Part shown: one piece after another, positions 25,404 through 33,704 of the stretch | Layout of the letters: each line of letters begins with the position of its first letter | How positions within the stretch are numbered: the stretch's first letter is position 1 | Assembly: GCA_036558645.1 (NCBI GenBank) | Contig: DATBFG010000027.1 | Span: 1 to 50,556 of the forward strand | Direction: 5' to 3' | Source: DATBFG01 sp036558645 | Lineage (GTDB): Bacteria > Acidobacteriota > Terriglobia > Terriglobales > Acidobacteriaceae | DNA: 50,556 nucleotides | The notes under the pieces: model-generated | What the model was told of the DNA's origin: nothing | Seen by the model: the letters and a program-made list of their open reading frames with translations, nothing else | The model's database searches: none | Program-made: the position numbers and the translations under genes

Positions 25404-26132
25404 ATGACTTCGAGAGCCAAGAAAATCACCGTGCGAATTGTGACGGGGCTAGTACTCCTCTGGATCATATTCGCCGGGTTCGTTTGGTGGGCCATGCGTC
25501 AGAGTCCGGAGACCTTTGGCCGCGTCATGTCACGCATGCCCGAGTTCGCGTATGTTCTCGTTCCATTCGAAACCATGTGGGTACGCGCCCGAGCGGGCAG
25601 CCTCCAGCCCGGTGATGCGGCTCCCGACTTCAATCTCGAGAAGCTTGATAAGACCGACGCTGTCCGCTTGGCCTCGTTCAGCGGAAAACAGCCCGTGGTT
25701 CTGATTTTTGGCAGTTATACCTGACCTCCTTTTCGGCAGGAGGTGCCTGCCCTGAACAAGCTTTACGACGATTACGGAAAAGGCGTCGCCTTCCTCGCGG
25801 TTTACATTCTCGAAGCCCACCCCAGCGATGTCTGGCAATCCGAAAGCAACGTCAAAGAACACCTGGTCTTCTCCAGTCCGGCAAATTTTGACGAGCGCGC
25901 GAGCTTGGCGGGAACTTGCGTTCGCAAACTGGGCGTCAAGTTTCCAGCTGTGATCGACGGATTCGACAACTCGACCGAGAAGGCATATAACGGTTGGCCC
26001 GACCGCATCTACGTAATCGACTCCAGCGGAAGAATCGCCTACAAGAGCAAGCCTGGACCGTTCGGATTCAAGGCAGACGAACTGAGGCAAGAGTTGCAAA
26101 AGATCGTGCCGAAGACCATCGCGTCAAACTAG
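25404..26132 (+). CDS. Iodothyronine deiodinase-like selenoprotein (in-frame TGA = Sec107)
   Basis: One continuous frame is interrupted only by TGA at 25722-25724. With the TGA read as selenocysteine, the protein has 242 residues from the ATG at 25404 (25371 and 25332 are alternative starts). It has an N-terminal membrane anchor (about residues 9-30), then a thioredoxin-like domain with the active site FGSYT-Sec-PPFRQEVPALN, matching the GSCT-Sec-PPF site of vertebrate deiodinases. It also has AVYILEAHPSD around His139 (deiodinases: IYIEEAHxSDGW) and a WPDRIYVID...YKSKPGPFGF segment. A SECIS-like hairpin sits at the bacterial position after the TGA. It is probably a membrane-anchored periplasmic thiol/selenol reductase or peroxidase; true deiodination is unproven. 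A standard caller would report two fragments. Confidence 0.88.
25722..25724 (+). other. TGA selenocysteine codon
   Basis: In-frame TGA within the deiodinase motif, followed directly in the same frame by CCT CCT TTT CGG (PPFR), which continues the family's active site. Confidence 0.87.
25735..25751 (+). promoter_or_regulatory. SECIS element of the deiodinase-like gene
   Basis: Stem GGCAGG (25735-25740) / CCTGCC (25746-25751), 6 bp, with apical loop AGGTG. The loop GGT lies 20-22 nt from the U of the UGA. In E. coli fdhF the SECIS loop AGGUCU has GGU at 21-23 nt, so loop sequence and distance agree almost exactly. A competing hairpin (ACCTCCT/AGGAGGT, 25724-25744) overlaps it and includes the last base of the TGA. 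Confidence 0.8.
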
Positions 26133-26286
26133 GCCAATCCAATGCGCATTACCAAAATTCAGGACGCACAATCTGGAACATGCGGATGCCTCCTCAATTC
26201 CTCCGTTTAGCCTCTTGAATTCCCCGAATACTGTTGGAAATGACGCACTTGCCGCGCTGCTATGTTCTAATAACAAGATTAGATTC

Positions 26287-27306
26287 ATGCCATCCAGCCG
26301 TACACTACTGCGCCGTCGTATCAAGAGCGCTCACCGCAAACTGCGGGGCGCTCGTGAAATGTTCCGCGCATTAGCCTCGACCGAACAGCCTCTGCTGGCA
26401 CACATTATTCCTGTGCGCCGTTGCAATCTGGCTTGCAAGTACTGCAACGAATTCGACGATTTCTCAAAGCCCGTACCGACTGAAACTATGTTCCAGCGGA
26501 TCGACAAGCTCGCCTCGCTGGGCACTTCAGTCATCACCATCAGCGGTGGGGAGCCTTTGCTTCATCCTGAACTCGACGACATCATCCGCCGCATCCGCAA
26601 GCGCGGGATGATCGCTGGCCTCATCACCAACGGATACCTTCTGACCGCAGAACGCATTCAACGCCTGAACAAGGCCGGCCTCGAGTGGTTGCAGATTTCA
26701 ATCGACAACGTCACGCCCGACGATGTTTCGAAGAAGAGCCTCAAGGTTCTCGACAAAAAGCTGCAGCTCATGGCTGAGCACGCCGACTTTCACGTAAACA
26801 TCAACTCAGTCGTGGGCGGCGGCGTCAGCAACCCCCAAGATGCACTCACCATTGGCAAGCGAGCCCTCGATCTCGGGTTCAGTTCAACCGTGGGAATCAT
26901 CCATGACGGGGATGGCCAGCTACAACCGCTCGGGGATGAAGAGCGCCGCGTTTATCACGAGATGAAGGCGCTCGAGAAGCGCAGCTTCACCCGCATCAAT
27001 TCTTTTCAGGACAACATCGCCCTCGGACGCCCGAATCAATGGCGATGCCGCGCCGGCGCGCGCTATTTATACATTTGTGAGGACGGCCTGGTTCATTACT
27101 GCTCGCAGCAGCGCGGATACCCTGGTATTCCCCTTGAGAAATATTCAGTCGAAGACGTCCGCCGCGAATATCTGACAGAGAAGGGTTGCGCCCCCCACTG
27201 CACGGTTTCGTGTGTTCACCAGGTCTCGATCTTCGATTCCTGGCGCGCCCCCCAGCATCCTGCCCCAGCCTCCACTACCGCTGGAGACTTGGTACAGATC
27301 CAATAA
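26287..27306 (+). CDS. Radical SAM enzyme with Cys-rich C-terminal region
   Basis: The protein has 339 residues from the ATG at 26287; the frame also offers a start at 26215. The radical SAM cluster motif CNLACKYC provides Cys46, Cys50 and Cys53. The GGEPLLHPELDD segment is the SAM-binding GGE motif. The C-terminal third contains a further set of cysteines (WRCRAGARYLYIC, HYCSQQRG, GCAPHCTVSC), arranged like a SPASM/twitch domain that binds auxiliary Fe-S clusters. The reaction is not predictable; relatives modify peptides or carry out cofactor synthesis. The gene follows the selenoprotein gene by 154 bp on the same strand. Confidence 0.87.
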   Translation: MPSSRTLLRRRIKSAHRKLRGAREMFRALASTEQPLLAHIIPVRRCNLACKYCNEFDDFSKPVPTETMFQRIDKLASLGTSVITISGGEPLLHPELDDIIRRIRKRGMIAGLITNGYLLTAERIQRLNKAGLEWLQISIDNVTPDDVSKKSLKVLDKKLQLMAEHADFHVNINSVVGGGVSNPQDALTIGKRALDLGFSSTVGIIHDGDGQLQPLGDEERRVYHEMKALEKRSFTRINSFQDNIALGRPNQWRCRAGARYLYICEDGLVHYCSQQRGYPGIPLEKYSVEDVRREYLTEKGCAPHCTVSCVHQVSIFDSWRAPQHPAPASTTAGDLVQIQ

Positions 27307-27336
27307 ACAGTTTCAAAGTCTCAAGGTTTCGGACGG

Positions 27337-27502
27337 GCAGGTTTCAAGATTTCGCAGAGGCAAGTCTCAAGGTTTCGCATTTTAGATCGCAACCTTCTCC
27401 ACTTTCCTGCTTCACTGTCATCCTGAGCGAAGCGAAGGACCTGCTTTGCTTCCGAATTCCCGCTTTATGCGAAGTTGAAACTTTGAAACCTTTGAAACCT
27501 GC
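27337..27502. repeat. Spacer with inverted arms enclosing a dispersed repeat
   Basis: GCAGGTTTCAA at 27337-27347 is exactly complementary to 27492-27502. Further GTTTCAAAG/CTTTGAAAC words occur around both ends. The centre contains the dispersed repeat at 27417-27443. The element fills the gap between the radical SAM gene and the convergent DinB gene. Confidence 0.5.
27417..27443 (+). repeat. Dispersed intergenic repeat, copy 1
   Basis: A 27-bp sequence beginning GTCATCCTGAGCGAAGCGAA, identical to 48156-48182. Translated on the plus strand it gives VILSEAKDL, a peptide string I know from many spurious environmental ORFs, consistent with a widespread noncoding repeat. Degenerate relatives may lie at about 32281 and 46341. 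Confidence 0.75.
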
Positions 27503-27507
27503 TCTTC

Positions 27508-28023
27508 TCACTTCTTCGCCGTCGGCGGCAGCAATCCATTGAGCCGCAGATACATGGCCGCGGCGCTGTAGTGGTCAGCCCAGTCGTTGGTAAGCGCGAA
27601 ATAAGCTACGACACGCGGGCCTTGCCGACCGCCATATAGATCAACCGTATCTCCCAGCTTGGAGTCGCTGGCTCGTCCGATGGCAGCGTTACAAAATTCG
27701 AATGATTTCTTCAGCCCATCAACCAGCTTGTCTTTCCCATCCGTTTCCTGAGGCTGATGCATAGGCGGTGGCGACATGTCTCCAACCTTCGCACAAAGCT
27801 CAACGTTCGCTTCGATCATGTGGGCGACCAGCTTGCCGAATGTCATCTGTGGCGGCGTAGGCTTGTACGAAAATTTTTCTGCGGGCATCTCTTCCACCGC
27901 CGCGATCAGGTTCTTCTGCTGGCGCGGCAGGATCTCCTTCAACGTTGATGTAACGGGGTTCTTGTCCTGAGCACCGGCAACACCCGTGATCGCGAATAGG
28001 ACGACAATCAAGACTCGCTTCAT
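27508..28023 (-). CDS. Secreted DinB-like protein
   Basis: The protein has 171 residues from the ATG at 28023, which follows AGGAGG. A signal peptide (MKRVLIVVLFAITGVAGA) precedes a four-helix DinB/YfiT-type domain. His residues occur in TFGKLVAHMIEAN and DWADHYSAAAMYLR, two of the positions that bind a metal in this fold. It ends in the typical LNGLLPP segment. Exported DinB-like proteins are frequent in Acidobacteria and their role is unknown. Confidence 0.84.
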   Translation of the reverse strand: MKRVLIVVLFAITGVAGAQDKNPVTSTLKEILPRQQKNLIAAVEEMPAEKFSYKPTPPQMTFGKLVAHMIEANVELCAKVGDMSPPPMHQPQETDGKDKLVDGLKKSFEFCNAAIGRASDSKLGDTVDLYGGRQGPRVVAYFALTNDWADHYSAAAMYLRLNGLLPPTAKK

Positions 28024-28087
28024 AACGCCTCCTGAGGATATCGGCAACACCGGGCACGCAGTTGAGTTCATTTCCTTTGGTTCTTTC

Positions 28088-28840
28088 TCACGAAAACATC
28101 GCTCCGAGCGATGCAAAAAACAGTGTGACTGCCAAGTACCAGCCAAAGAGCACAATAAGCGATGTGGAGCGTTTGACCTTGGTAACACAGGAGTAGCCGA
28201 TCGCTGTAATGATCAGGCTCCAGATCATGAACACATCCACTGCCGACAAGATGCCGAAGAGAAACGGCGAATCTGCCTGGCTCAAGAAATAACCGGGATT
28301 CGTTGCTACGGGATTCTGCAGCACGAACGATTCCGGATTTGCTCCCGCCGCCATCGAGACCATCGCCAGGAGCGTTTTCAATACCTGCGGGAGAGCTCCG
28401 TACACCACCACGGCAAGCGAGACCTTGAATTTAAGATCGGCACCGAGTCCGAACTTGAAGGTTGCGAGGTAGAGCCCGGCAAAAATAGCGTAGAGGATCA
28501 GCAGAATAATCGGGAATGCGTAGGAGACGTACTTGGTGCCTACGGCCTGAGCATTGATTGTCCGTGCACGTTGATCAGATGGCATTTGTTCCATCCGCTG
28601 CGTTGCCTTGGGCGATGCCGCATTCTGGTTCTCTGCCACCTGACGAAAGGTAATCTTCGTATCGACCACGTAGGCAAACGCTACGGTGACAACCGCAATG
28701 ATCAGGAACGGCAACCACCAACTGGCACTGCGTTTCAAGTCAGTGAAAGTCTTACTGGGCGCAATGAACGTGTCGATGATGCGCTCGCCTTGGGAAAGCG
28801 GTTTCGCCTCTGGGGCAGGCGTCACTTGAGTCGTATCCAT
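28088..28840 (-). CDS. Yip1-domain integral membrane protein
   Basis: The protein has 250 residues with an N-terminal cytoplasmic stretch (PLSQGERIIDTFIAPSKTFTDLKRSASWWLPF), typical of bacterial Yip1-family proteins, then five to six membrane helices. No catalytic residues are evident. GGGAGGGAT directly precedes the ATG. It lies between the ABC ATPase and DinB genes on the same strand, with 64-77 bp gaps. The function is unknown. Confidence 0.8.
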   Translation of the reverse strand: MDTTQVTPAPEAKPLSQGERIIDTFIAPSKTFTDLKRSASWWLPFLIIAVVTVAFAYVVDTKITFRQVAENQNAASPKATQRMEQMPSDQRARTINAQAVGTKYVSYAFPIILLILYAIFAGLYLATFKFGLGADLKFKVSLAVVVYGALPQVLKTLLAMVSMAAGANPESFVLQNPVATNPGYFLSQADSPFLFGILSAVDVFMIWSLIITAIGYSCVTKVKRSTSLIVLFGWYLAVTLFFASLGAMFS

Positions 28841-28917
28841 ATCCCTCCCTCAAACAATCTCGCGCCCGGATTGTAGTCGCGTAATAGTAGGAGAAACAAG
28901 GCCGCCCACTGCTGAGC

Positions 28918-29709
28918 TCAGGCCACAATCTCGGGCGTGGCTTCGAGAAGTTTCTTTGTGTAAGGGTGCGCTGGAGCTGTTGTGATCTGCTCGGTCGGTC
29001 CAGCCTCCACAATCTTCCCTCGATACATCACCGCAATCCGTGTCGCCAGATAATGGATAACAGGCATCGAATGCGAGATGAACAGATACGTCAACCCGAA
29101 CTCCCGCTGAAGTTGCGCCAGCAGATTGACGATCTGCGCTCCCACACTGACGTCAAGCGCCGATACCGGTTCGTCGGCCACAATGAACTTGGGTTTCAAA
29201 GCCAGAGCACGGGCGATTACAATTCGCTGCCGCTGCCCTCCGCTGAACTCGTGGGGATATCGCCTCGCCGCGGACTGATCCAACCCAACCACGCGAAGCA
29301 ATTCAGCCACGCGGGCCTGCCGCGATTCTGAATCGAGTTTTTCGTGAATCACCAGAGGCTCCGCGATGATGTCCTCGATCCTCATCCGTGGATCCAACGA
29401 TCCGAAAGGGTCCTGAAAGATGATCTGCATGTCGCGGCGCAACGCGCGTAGTTCGCGGGCCGGCATCGAGACCAGGTCCCGTCCGTTGAATCGCACGCTT
29501 CCCGAGGTTGGCTCGATAAGCCTGAGCACCAGTCGGCCCAGCGTGCTCTTGCCCGACCCCGATTCGCCGATCAGCCCCAGCGTCTCTCCCGGATGGATGT
29601 CGAGAGAAACATCATCGACCGCCCGAATTTCGCCGTGAGATCGCCCACCGAAAATGGATTCACCTACAGGGAAGACCTTGGTCAGGTTTCGGATTTCGAC
29701 TAGAGTCAT
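28918..29709 (-). CDS. ABC transporter ATP-binding protein, oligopeptide (OppF/DppF) type
   Basis: The protein has 263 residues from the ATG at 29709; a TTG at 29730 is a possible longer start. Walker A is GESGSGKST, the signature is SGGQRQRI and Walker B is FIVADEPVSALD. The FQDPFGSLDPRM segment and the C-terminal AEAGPTEQITTAPAHPYTKKLL motif are typical of peptide/nickel importer ATPases (OppF-like). No permease, binding protein or second ATPase (OppD) is adjacent, so its partners must be encoded elsewhere. Confidence 0.9.
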   Translation of the reverse strand: MTLVEIRNLTKVFPVGESIFGGRSHGEIRAVDDVSLDIHPGETLGLIGESGSGKSTLGRLVLRLIEPTSGSVRFNGRDLVSMPARELRALRRDMQIIFQDPFGSLDPRMRIEDIIAEPLVIHEKLDSESRQARVAELLRVVGLDQSAARRYPHEFSGGQRQRIVIARALALKPKFIVADEPVSALDVSVGAQIVNLLAQLQREFGLTYLFISHSMPVIHYLATRIAVMYRGKIVEAGPTEQITTAPAHPYTKKLLEATPEIVA

Positions 29710-29786
29710 TTGTGGTTGTCGTTGATCCAAGAATAATCGAAGTTCGCACTTGCTCCATATTGTGAGATATGGATCGCAATCGCCCG

Positions 29787-30626
29787 CTAGTGCTTCGCGA
29801 TCAACGGTACCGCCGCCAATGCCGTCAGGATGCCCACCGCCTTCCAGCGCGTAAAGTGCTCCTTCAACACAAAGCGCGCCAAAAGCACCGTTACCACGGG
29901 ATAAAGAGACGTCAGCATCACCGCGGAATCAAGCCTTCCAGTCTGGTCAGCCCGGATGAAGAGCAGCGTCCCCGTCGAATCCAGGGCACCCGCAAATAAT
30001 CCGATGGCAGCGGATTTCCAGGCAAGGTCTGCGGCACGGCGTCGTACCACGATGATCGCTCCTACCATGACGATCGATGCAAAACGTGAATAGACAGCGG
30101 ACCACAGCCCAGACGCGTTACCCGTGCGATCGATGCAAATGAAAAAACCGGCAAAGCCAACACCCGCGACTACCGCCAGCAGCAATCCATCGTGCCCCCC
30201 GCTTGAGTCAGGACGGGAGAGCAGCCAGATCCCAAATCCGGCCAGCACAAACCCAATTACGGGCACGGCGCCCGGGAACCCCTGCACCGCAATGCCGAAC
30301 AACGTTGGAATTCCTGCTCCCAATATCGAAGCCAGCGGCGCTGCCACACCCATGCGACCCGAGCCGAGCGCGCTGTAGAACAGCGCAAGACCTGATCCGC
30401 CGAGAGCCCCCGCCGCCAGCGCCCACAGTTGCTCCTCACTCGTGGGAATGCTTGCATGATTGAGGACGGTCAGCGCCAACATGAGGGAAAAGCCTGACAC
30501 GTGTGCTGTAAGCGTCACCAGAAAGGCGTCCGACTTACGCGAAGCAAGCCCGCCCAGAAAGTCGCTGACACCCCAGCACGCTACCGCGATCAGGCTGAAC
30601 GCTGTCGGTATGAATTCCGGTGGCAT
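29787..30626 (-). CDS. EamA/DMT-superfamily transporter
   Basis: The protein has 279 residues with ten predicted membrane helices in two EamA repeats of five. The first starts FSLIAVACWGVSDFLGG; the second ends TSLYPVVTVLLARFVLKEHFTRWKAVGILTAL, a hallmark of the family. Members export metabolites or amino acids; the substrate is unknown here. It is on the same strand as the ABC ATPase gene, 77 bp upstream of it. Confidence 0.87.
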   Translation of the reverse strand: MPPEFIPTAFSLIAVACWGVSDFLGGLASRKSDAFLVTLTAHVSGFSLMLALTVLNHASIPTSEEQLWALAAGALGGSGLALFYSALGSGRMGVAAPLASILGAGIPTLFGIAVQGFPGAVPVIGFVLAGFGIWLLSRPDSSGGHDGLLLAVVAGVGFAGFFICIDRTGNASGLWSAVYSRFASIVMVGAIIVVRRRAADLAWKSAAIGLFAGALDSTGTLLFIRADQTGRLDSAVMLTSLYPVVTVLLARFVLKEHFTRWKAVGILTALAAVPLIAKH

Positions 30627-30727
30627 AGGGGAGCGATGAGATTAGCATGGACGCACTGCACACTGGAAAGAGAGACCCGCAAGAGCAGAACTGTCCGCGA
30701 AAGAATAAGTGTTTACGACAGAAGAAT

Positions 30728-32197
30728 TCAGCCCTGCAGTTTCTTCGTCAACAGTTCATTGATCAATTGCGGATTCGCCTGGCCTTTAGACGCCTTCATG
30801 ACCTGTCCGACGAAAAATCCTATGACAGTCGTCTTGCCCGCACGATACTGCTCCACCTGCTTGGGATTTGCGGCCATCAAGTCGTCAATAATCTTCTCGA
30901 AGGCTGACGTATCCCGCGACTGCTCCGGCCTGCCCTCTTCTTCATAAACGATCGGAAAATCCTTGCCTCGGTCAAAACTGAGGTCGTAAAGATCCTTGAG
31001 CATCTTGCCTGAGATCGCGCCGCTCTCCACTAGATCTGCCGACATCGCGACACCCTGCATCGAAATCGGCGACTGCCCAATTTCAAGCCCCTTCGCCTTT
31101 AACCGTCCTTGCAATTCGCTCTGCACGAGGTTCGCCACGCGCTTCGGATTTTTCGCCGCCCTTGCGGCTGCTTCAAACTGGTCCGCGAACGCCTTCGTCG
31201 TGGTAAGCACGACAGCATCTTTCTCCGAGATCCCATAATCCGCCATCATGCGCCGACGGCGAGCCTCAGGAAGCTCAGGTAAAGTACGACGGATCTCGGC
31301 CTGATATTTTTCATCGACCACCAGTGGGAGCAGGTCTGGCTCAGGGAAGTACCGGTAGTCATGCGCCTCTTCCTTCGAGCGCATGCTGTACGTCTTTCCC
31401 TCGTTCGAGTTGTAAAGGCGAGTCTCTTGAACGATCGTGCCGCCGGATTCCAGGATTTCAATATGGCGCTGCACCTCAAATTCCAGTGCCTCGCGAATAA
31501 AGCGGAACGAGTTCACGTTCTTTACTTCCGCCTTGATGCCAAGCTCCTTCTGCCCAGCAGGACGCACGCTGACATTCGCATCGCACCGCAACGAGCCTTC
31601 TTCCATGTTGCAGTCGCTAACCCCGGTGTAGAGGATGATCTCCTTCAGCCGCGTCAGGTATTCGTAAGCTTCCTCTGGAGAGGACATGTCAGGCTCGCTG
31701 ACAATTTCAATCAGCGGCACGCCCGTCCGGTTGAGATCTATCCCGGTCGACTCATCTGCTCCAGGAAAGCCGTCATGCAAACTCTTGCCCGCATCTTCTT
31801 CCAGGTGAACACGCGTGATACCGATTTTCTTGACGCCCGATCCGGAAGGAACTTCAATCGCGCCGAACTCTGCCAACGGCTTGTCGTATTGCGAAATCTG
31901 GTATCCCTTGGGAAGGTCGGGATAGAAGTAATTCTTGCGGGCAAAACTCGACGTCTCGTTGATGCGGCATCCCAGCGCCATCGCCGCGCGCACTGCGTAC
32001 TCTACAGCTTTTCGATTCAAAACCGGGAGCGCTCCGGGAAGCCCCAGGCACACGGGACACACCTGGCTGTTGGGAGGGGCTCCAAACTGCGTCGAGCACG
32101 AACAAAAAATCTTGCTCACCGTCAGCAGTTGGACGTGAACTTCAAGTCCAATGACAGTTTCGTAACGCGTCCGCACAGTAGCATCACTGACTGCCAT
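30728..32197 (-). CDS. gatB: Asp-tRNA(Asn)/Glu-tRNA(Gln) amidotransferase subunit B
   Basis: The protein has 489 residues. It begins with YETVIGLEVHVQL and has the zinc cysteines (FCSCST...CPVCLGLPG), the kinase-like domain with YFYPDLPKGYQISQYDKP, and the C-terminal YqeY-like helical domain ending in GQANPQLINELLTKKL. With GatA and GatC it amidates misacylated Glu-tRNA(Gln) and/or Asp-tRNA(Asn). I prefer the ATG at 32197 to the ATG at 32206, because the latter overlaps a TATAAT box that would place the transcript start at 32197. No ribosome site is present. Confidence 0.95.
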   Translation of the reverse strand: MAVSDATVRTRYETVIGLEVHVQLLTVSKIFCSCSTQFGAPPNSQVCPVCLGLPGALPVLNRKAVEYAVRAAMALGCRINETSSFARKNYFYPDLPKGYQISQYDKPLAEFGAIEVPSGSGVKKIGITRVHLEEDAGKSLHDGFPGADESTGIDLNRTGVPLIEIVSEPDMSSPEEAYEYLTRLKEIILYTGVSDCNMEEGSLRCDANVSVRPAGQKELGIKAEVKNVNSFRFIREALEFEVQRHIEILESGGTIVQETRLYNSNEGKTYSMRSKEEAHDYRYFPEPDLLPLVVDEKYQAEIRRTLPELPEARRRRMMADYGISEKDAVVLTTTKAFADQFEAAARAAKNPKRVANLVQSELQGRLKAKGLEIGQSPISMQGVAMSADLVESGAISGKMLKDLYDLSFDRGKDFPIVYEEEGRPEQSRDTSAFEKIIDDLMAANPKQVEQYRAGKTTVIGFFVGQVMKASKGQANPQLINELLTKKLQG

Positions 32198-32204
32198 GGA
32201 AAGC

Positions 32205-32210
32205 ATTATA
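32205..32210 (-). promoter_or_regulatory. -10 box giving a leaderless gatB mRNA
   Basis: TATAAT on the minus strand, then exactly 7 nt, then the gatB ATG at 32197, with no ribosome site. The same TATAAT-N7-ATG arrangement occurs at 32363 and 39930. Confidence 0.6.
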
Positions 32211-32362
32211 TCGGGCGACCGGCGTGCAAAAGTGGCGTGATCTGACGCCAGCTACAGAGTCAACGCCTCAATCTTGCATTGACATCCCGAGCGCAGCGCG
32301 AACGAAGTCACGTGCAATCAAAGACGACTTTATGCAACTTCGCACGCCCCCAAATCTGCCGC

Positions 32363-32368
32363 TATAAT
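32363..32368 (+). promoter_or_regulatory. -10 box giving a leaderless mRNA for the phosphatase fusion
   Basis: TATAAT, 7 nt, then the ATG at 32376; no ribosome site. A weak -35-like TTCGCA lies 18 nt upstream. Confidence 0.6.
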
Positions 32369-32375
32369 CCCGCCA

Positions 32376-33665
32376 ATGGCTTCGCCGCTTTTGCCGGATC
32401 AGATCCTTCGCATTCACTGCGTGAAGGTCTTCGTCCGCGATCAGGAGCAGAGTTTAAGGTTCTACTTGGACCAACTCGGCTTTCGATTGGTAGCGGACAC
32501 CCTGCTTCAATCCGGTGAACGCTGGCTGGCCGTCTCTCCTCCCGATGGGGACACCGTGCTCGCCCTCGTCGCTCCTAAACCTGACTCAAAGCAGTCTGAA
32601 CTGATTGGCCGCCCCACGGAAGTCGTTTTCGTAACGGACGACGTGCTGGCCCGCTATCGGGAATGGTCACGTAATGGAGTTAAGTTCTTGTCCACGCCGA
32701 AACTGAGGCGAGTTAAATCCACCAGCAGAACCTCGAATCCGGGCGGGATCGAGGCACCGGTTTGGGGCGGAGTGTTCACCCATTTCAAGGATCTCGACGG
32801 CAATTCATTTTCCCTCGTGAGCTTTGACGAGATAACGCGTGCCATTGAGGCGGAGCGGCGCAGCGCGGCGGAACGGGCCGAATCCGAGCGCCGCGTTGCC
32901 CAGGAACTCGAGATCGCAAAGCAAGTACAAGCTGGACTCTTTCCTCAAGATTTGCCGCTACTCAGGACCCTGGAATATGCCGGAGCATGTCAGCAGGCTC
33001 GTCAAGTGGGGGGAGACTACTATGATTTTCTTGCCACCGGTCGGGAACGGCTTTGCCTGGTAATCGGCGATGTCGCTGGTAAAGGAATCGGCGCCGCTTT
33101 ACTCATGGCGAACCTTCAGGCCAATCTTCGCAGCCAGTGCGCCATCGGACTGGACGAACCCGCACAGCTCATGCAAAGCGTCAATCGGCTGTTCTGTGAA
33201 AACACTCCCGAAAACGCCTACGCGACGTTCTTCTTCTCCGAATACAACGATCAAACCGGGCGCTTGCGTTATGCCAACTGCGGACACTTGCCGGCGCTCC
33301 TCGTCCGCGGTACCGGCGAGCTGGAGCGTTTGGAATCAACTGCCACCATACTCGGGCGCTTCTCCTGCTGGGATTGTTCCATTGGAGAAACGAGTCTTTT
33401 AGCGGGAGACACATTGGCACTTTATACAGATGGAGTGACTGAGGCCGGCGGTGAGCACGGTGAGGACTTTGGTGAACAACGCCTGCTGGACTGTCTTAAG
33501 CTCCATCGACACCTTCCATCCAGCGACTTGGTTTCCGCCGTCATCGACGAAGTGCGCCGCTACAGTCCTCACGAGCAGCAGGACGATATCACCCTCATCG
33601 TTGCTAAGTGCCGTGGAGATCAGAGTGGTGAGCAAATGGGCTTGAACTATGAACGTTTCGTCTGA
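32376..33665 (+). CDS. VOC (glyoxalase-like) domain fused to a SpoIIE-type PP2C phosphatase
   Basis: The protein has 429 residues. Residues about 8-150 form a VOC/glyoxalase fold (RIHCVKVFVRDQEQSLRFYLDQLGF...FKDLDGNSFSLVSF). A charged helix (about 152-185) follows, and then a SpoIIE/RsbU phosphatase domain with the metal-binding motifs GGDYYDF, IGDVAGKG, YTDGVTEA and QDDITLIV. The phosphatase half should dephosphorylate a STAS-type protein in a partner-switching pathway, and the VOC domain may sense a small molecule. A STAS gene lies 500 bp downstream. The transcript is probably leaderless. Confidence 0.9.
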   Translation: MASPLLPDQILRIHCVKVFVRDQEQSLRFYLDQLGFRLVADTLLQSGERWLAVSPPDGDTVLALVAPKPDSKQSELIGRPTEVVFVTDDVLARYREWSRNGVKFLSTPKLRRVKSTSRTSNPGGIEAPVWGGVFTHFKDLDGNSFSLVSFDEITRAIEAERRSAAERAESERRVAQELEIAKQVQAGLFPQDLPLLRTLEYAGACQQARQVGGDYYDFLATGRERLCLVIGDVAGKGIGAALLMANLQANLRSQCAIGLDEPAQLMQSVNRLFCENTPENAYATFFFSEYNDQTGRLRYANCGHLPALLVRGTGELERLESTATILGRFSCWDCSIGETSLLAGDTLALYTDGVTEAGGEHGEDFGEQRLLDCLKLHRHLPSSDLVSAVIDEVRRYSPHEQQDDITLIVAKCRGDQSGEQMGLNYERFV

Positions 33666-33704
33666 CCTGGACTAAGCTCCGCAGAAAAGGTAGCGGTGTC
33701 CGAG

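Noticed and set aside
25332..26132. Two separate short ORFs (25332-25724 and 25743-26132) or a pseudogene with a nonsense mutation
   Set aside because: The frame is identical across the TGA, the flanking residues form the deiodinase active site, and a SECIS-like hairpin is at the correct distance.
27986..28876. Possible 296-codon plus-strand gene
   Set aside because: Lies entirely opposite the Yip1 and DinB genes, both supported by ribosome sites and domain patterns.
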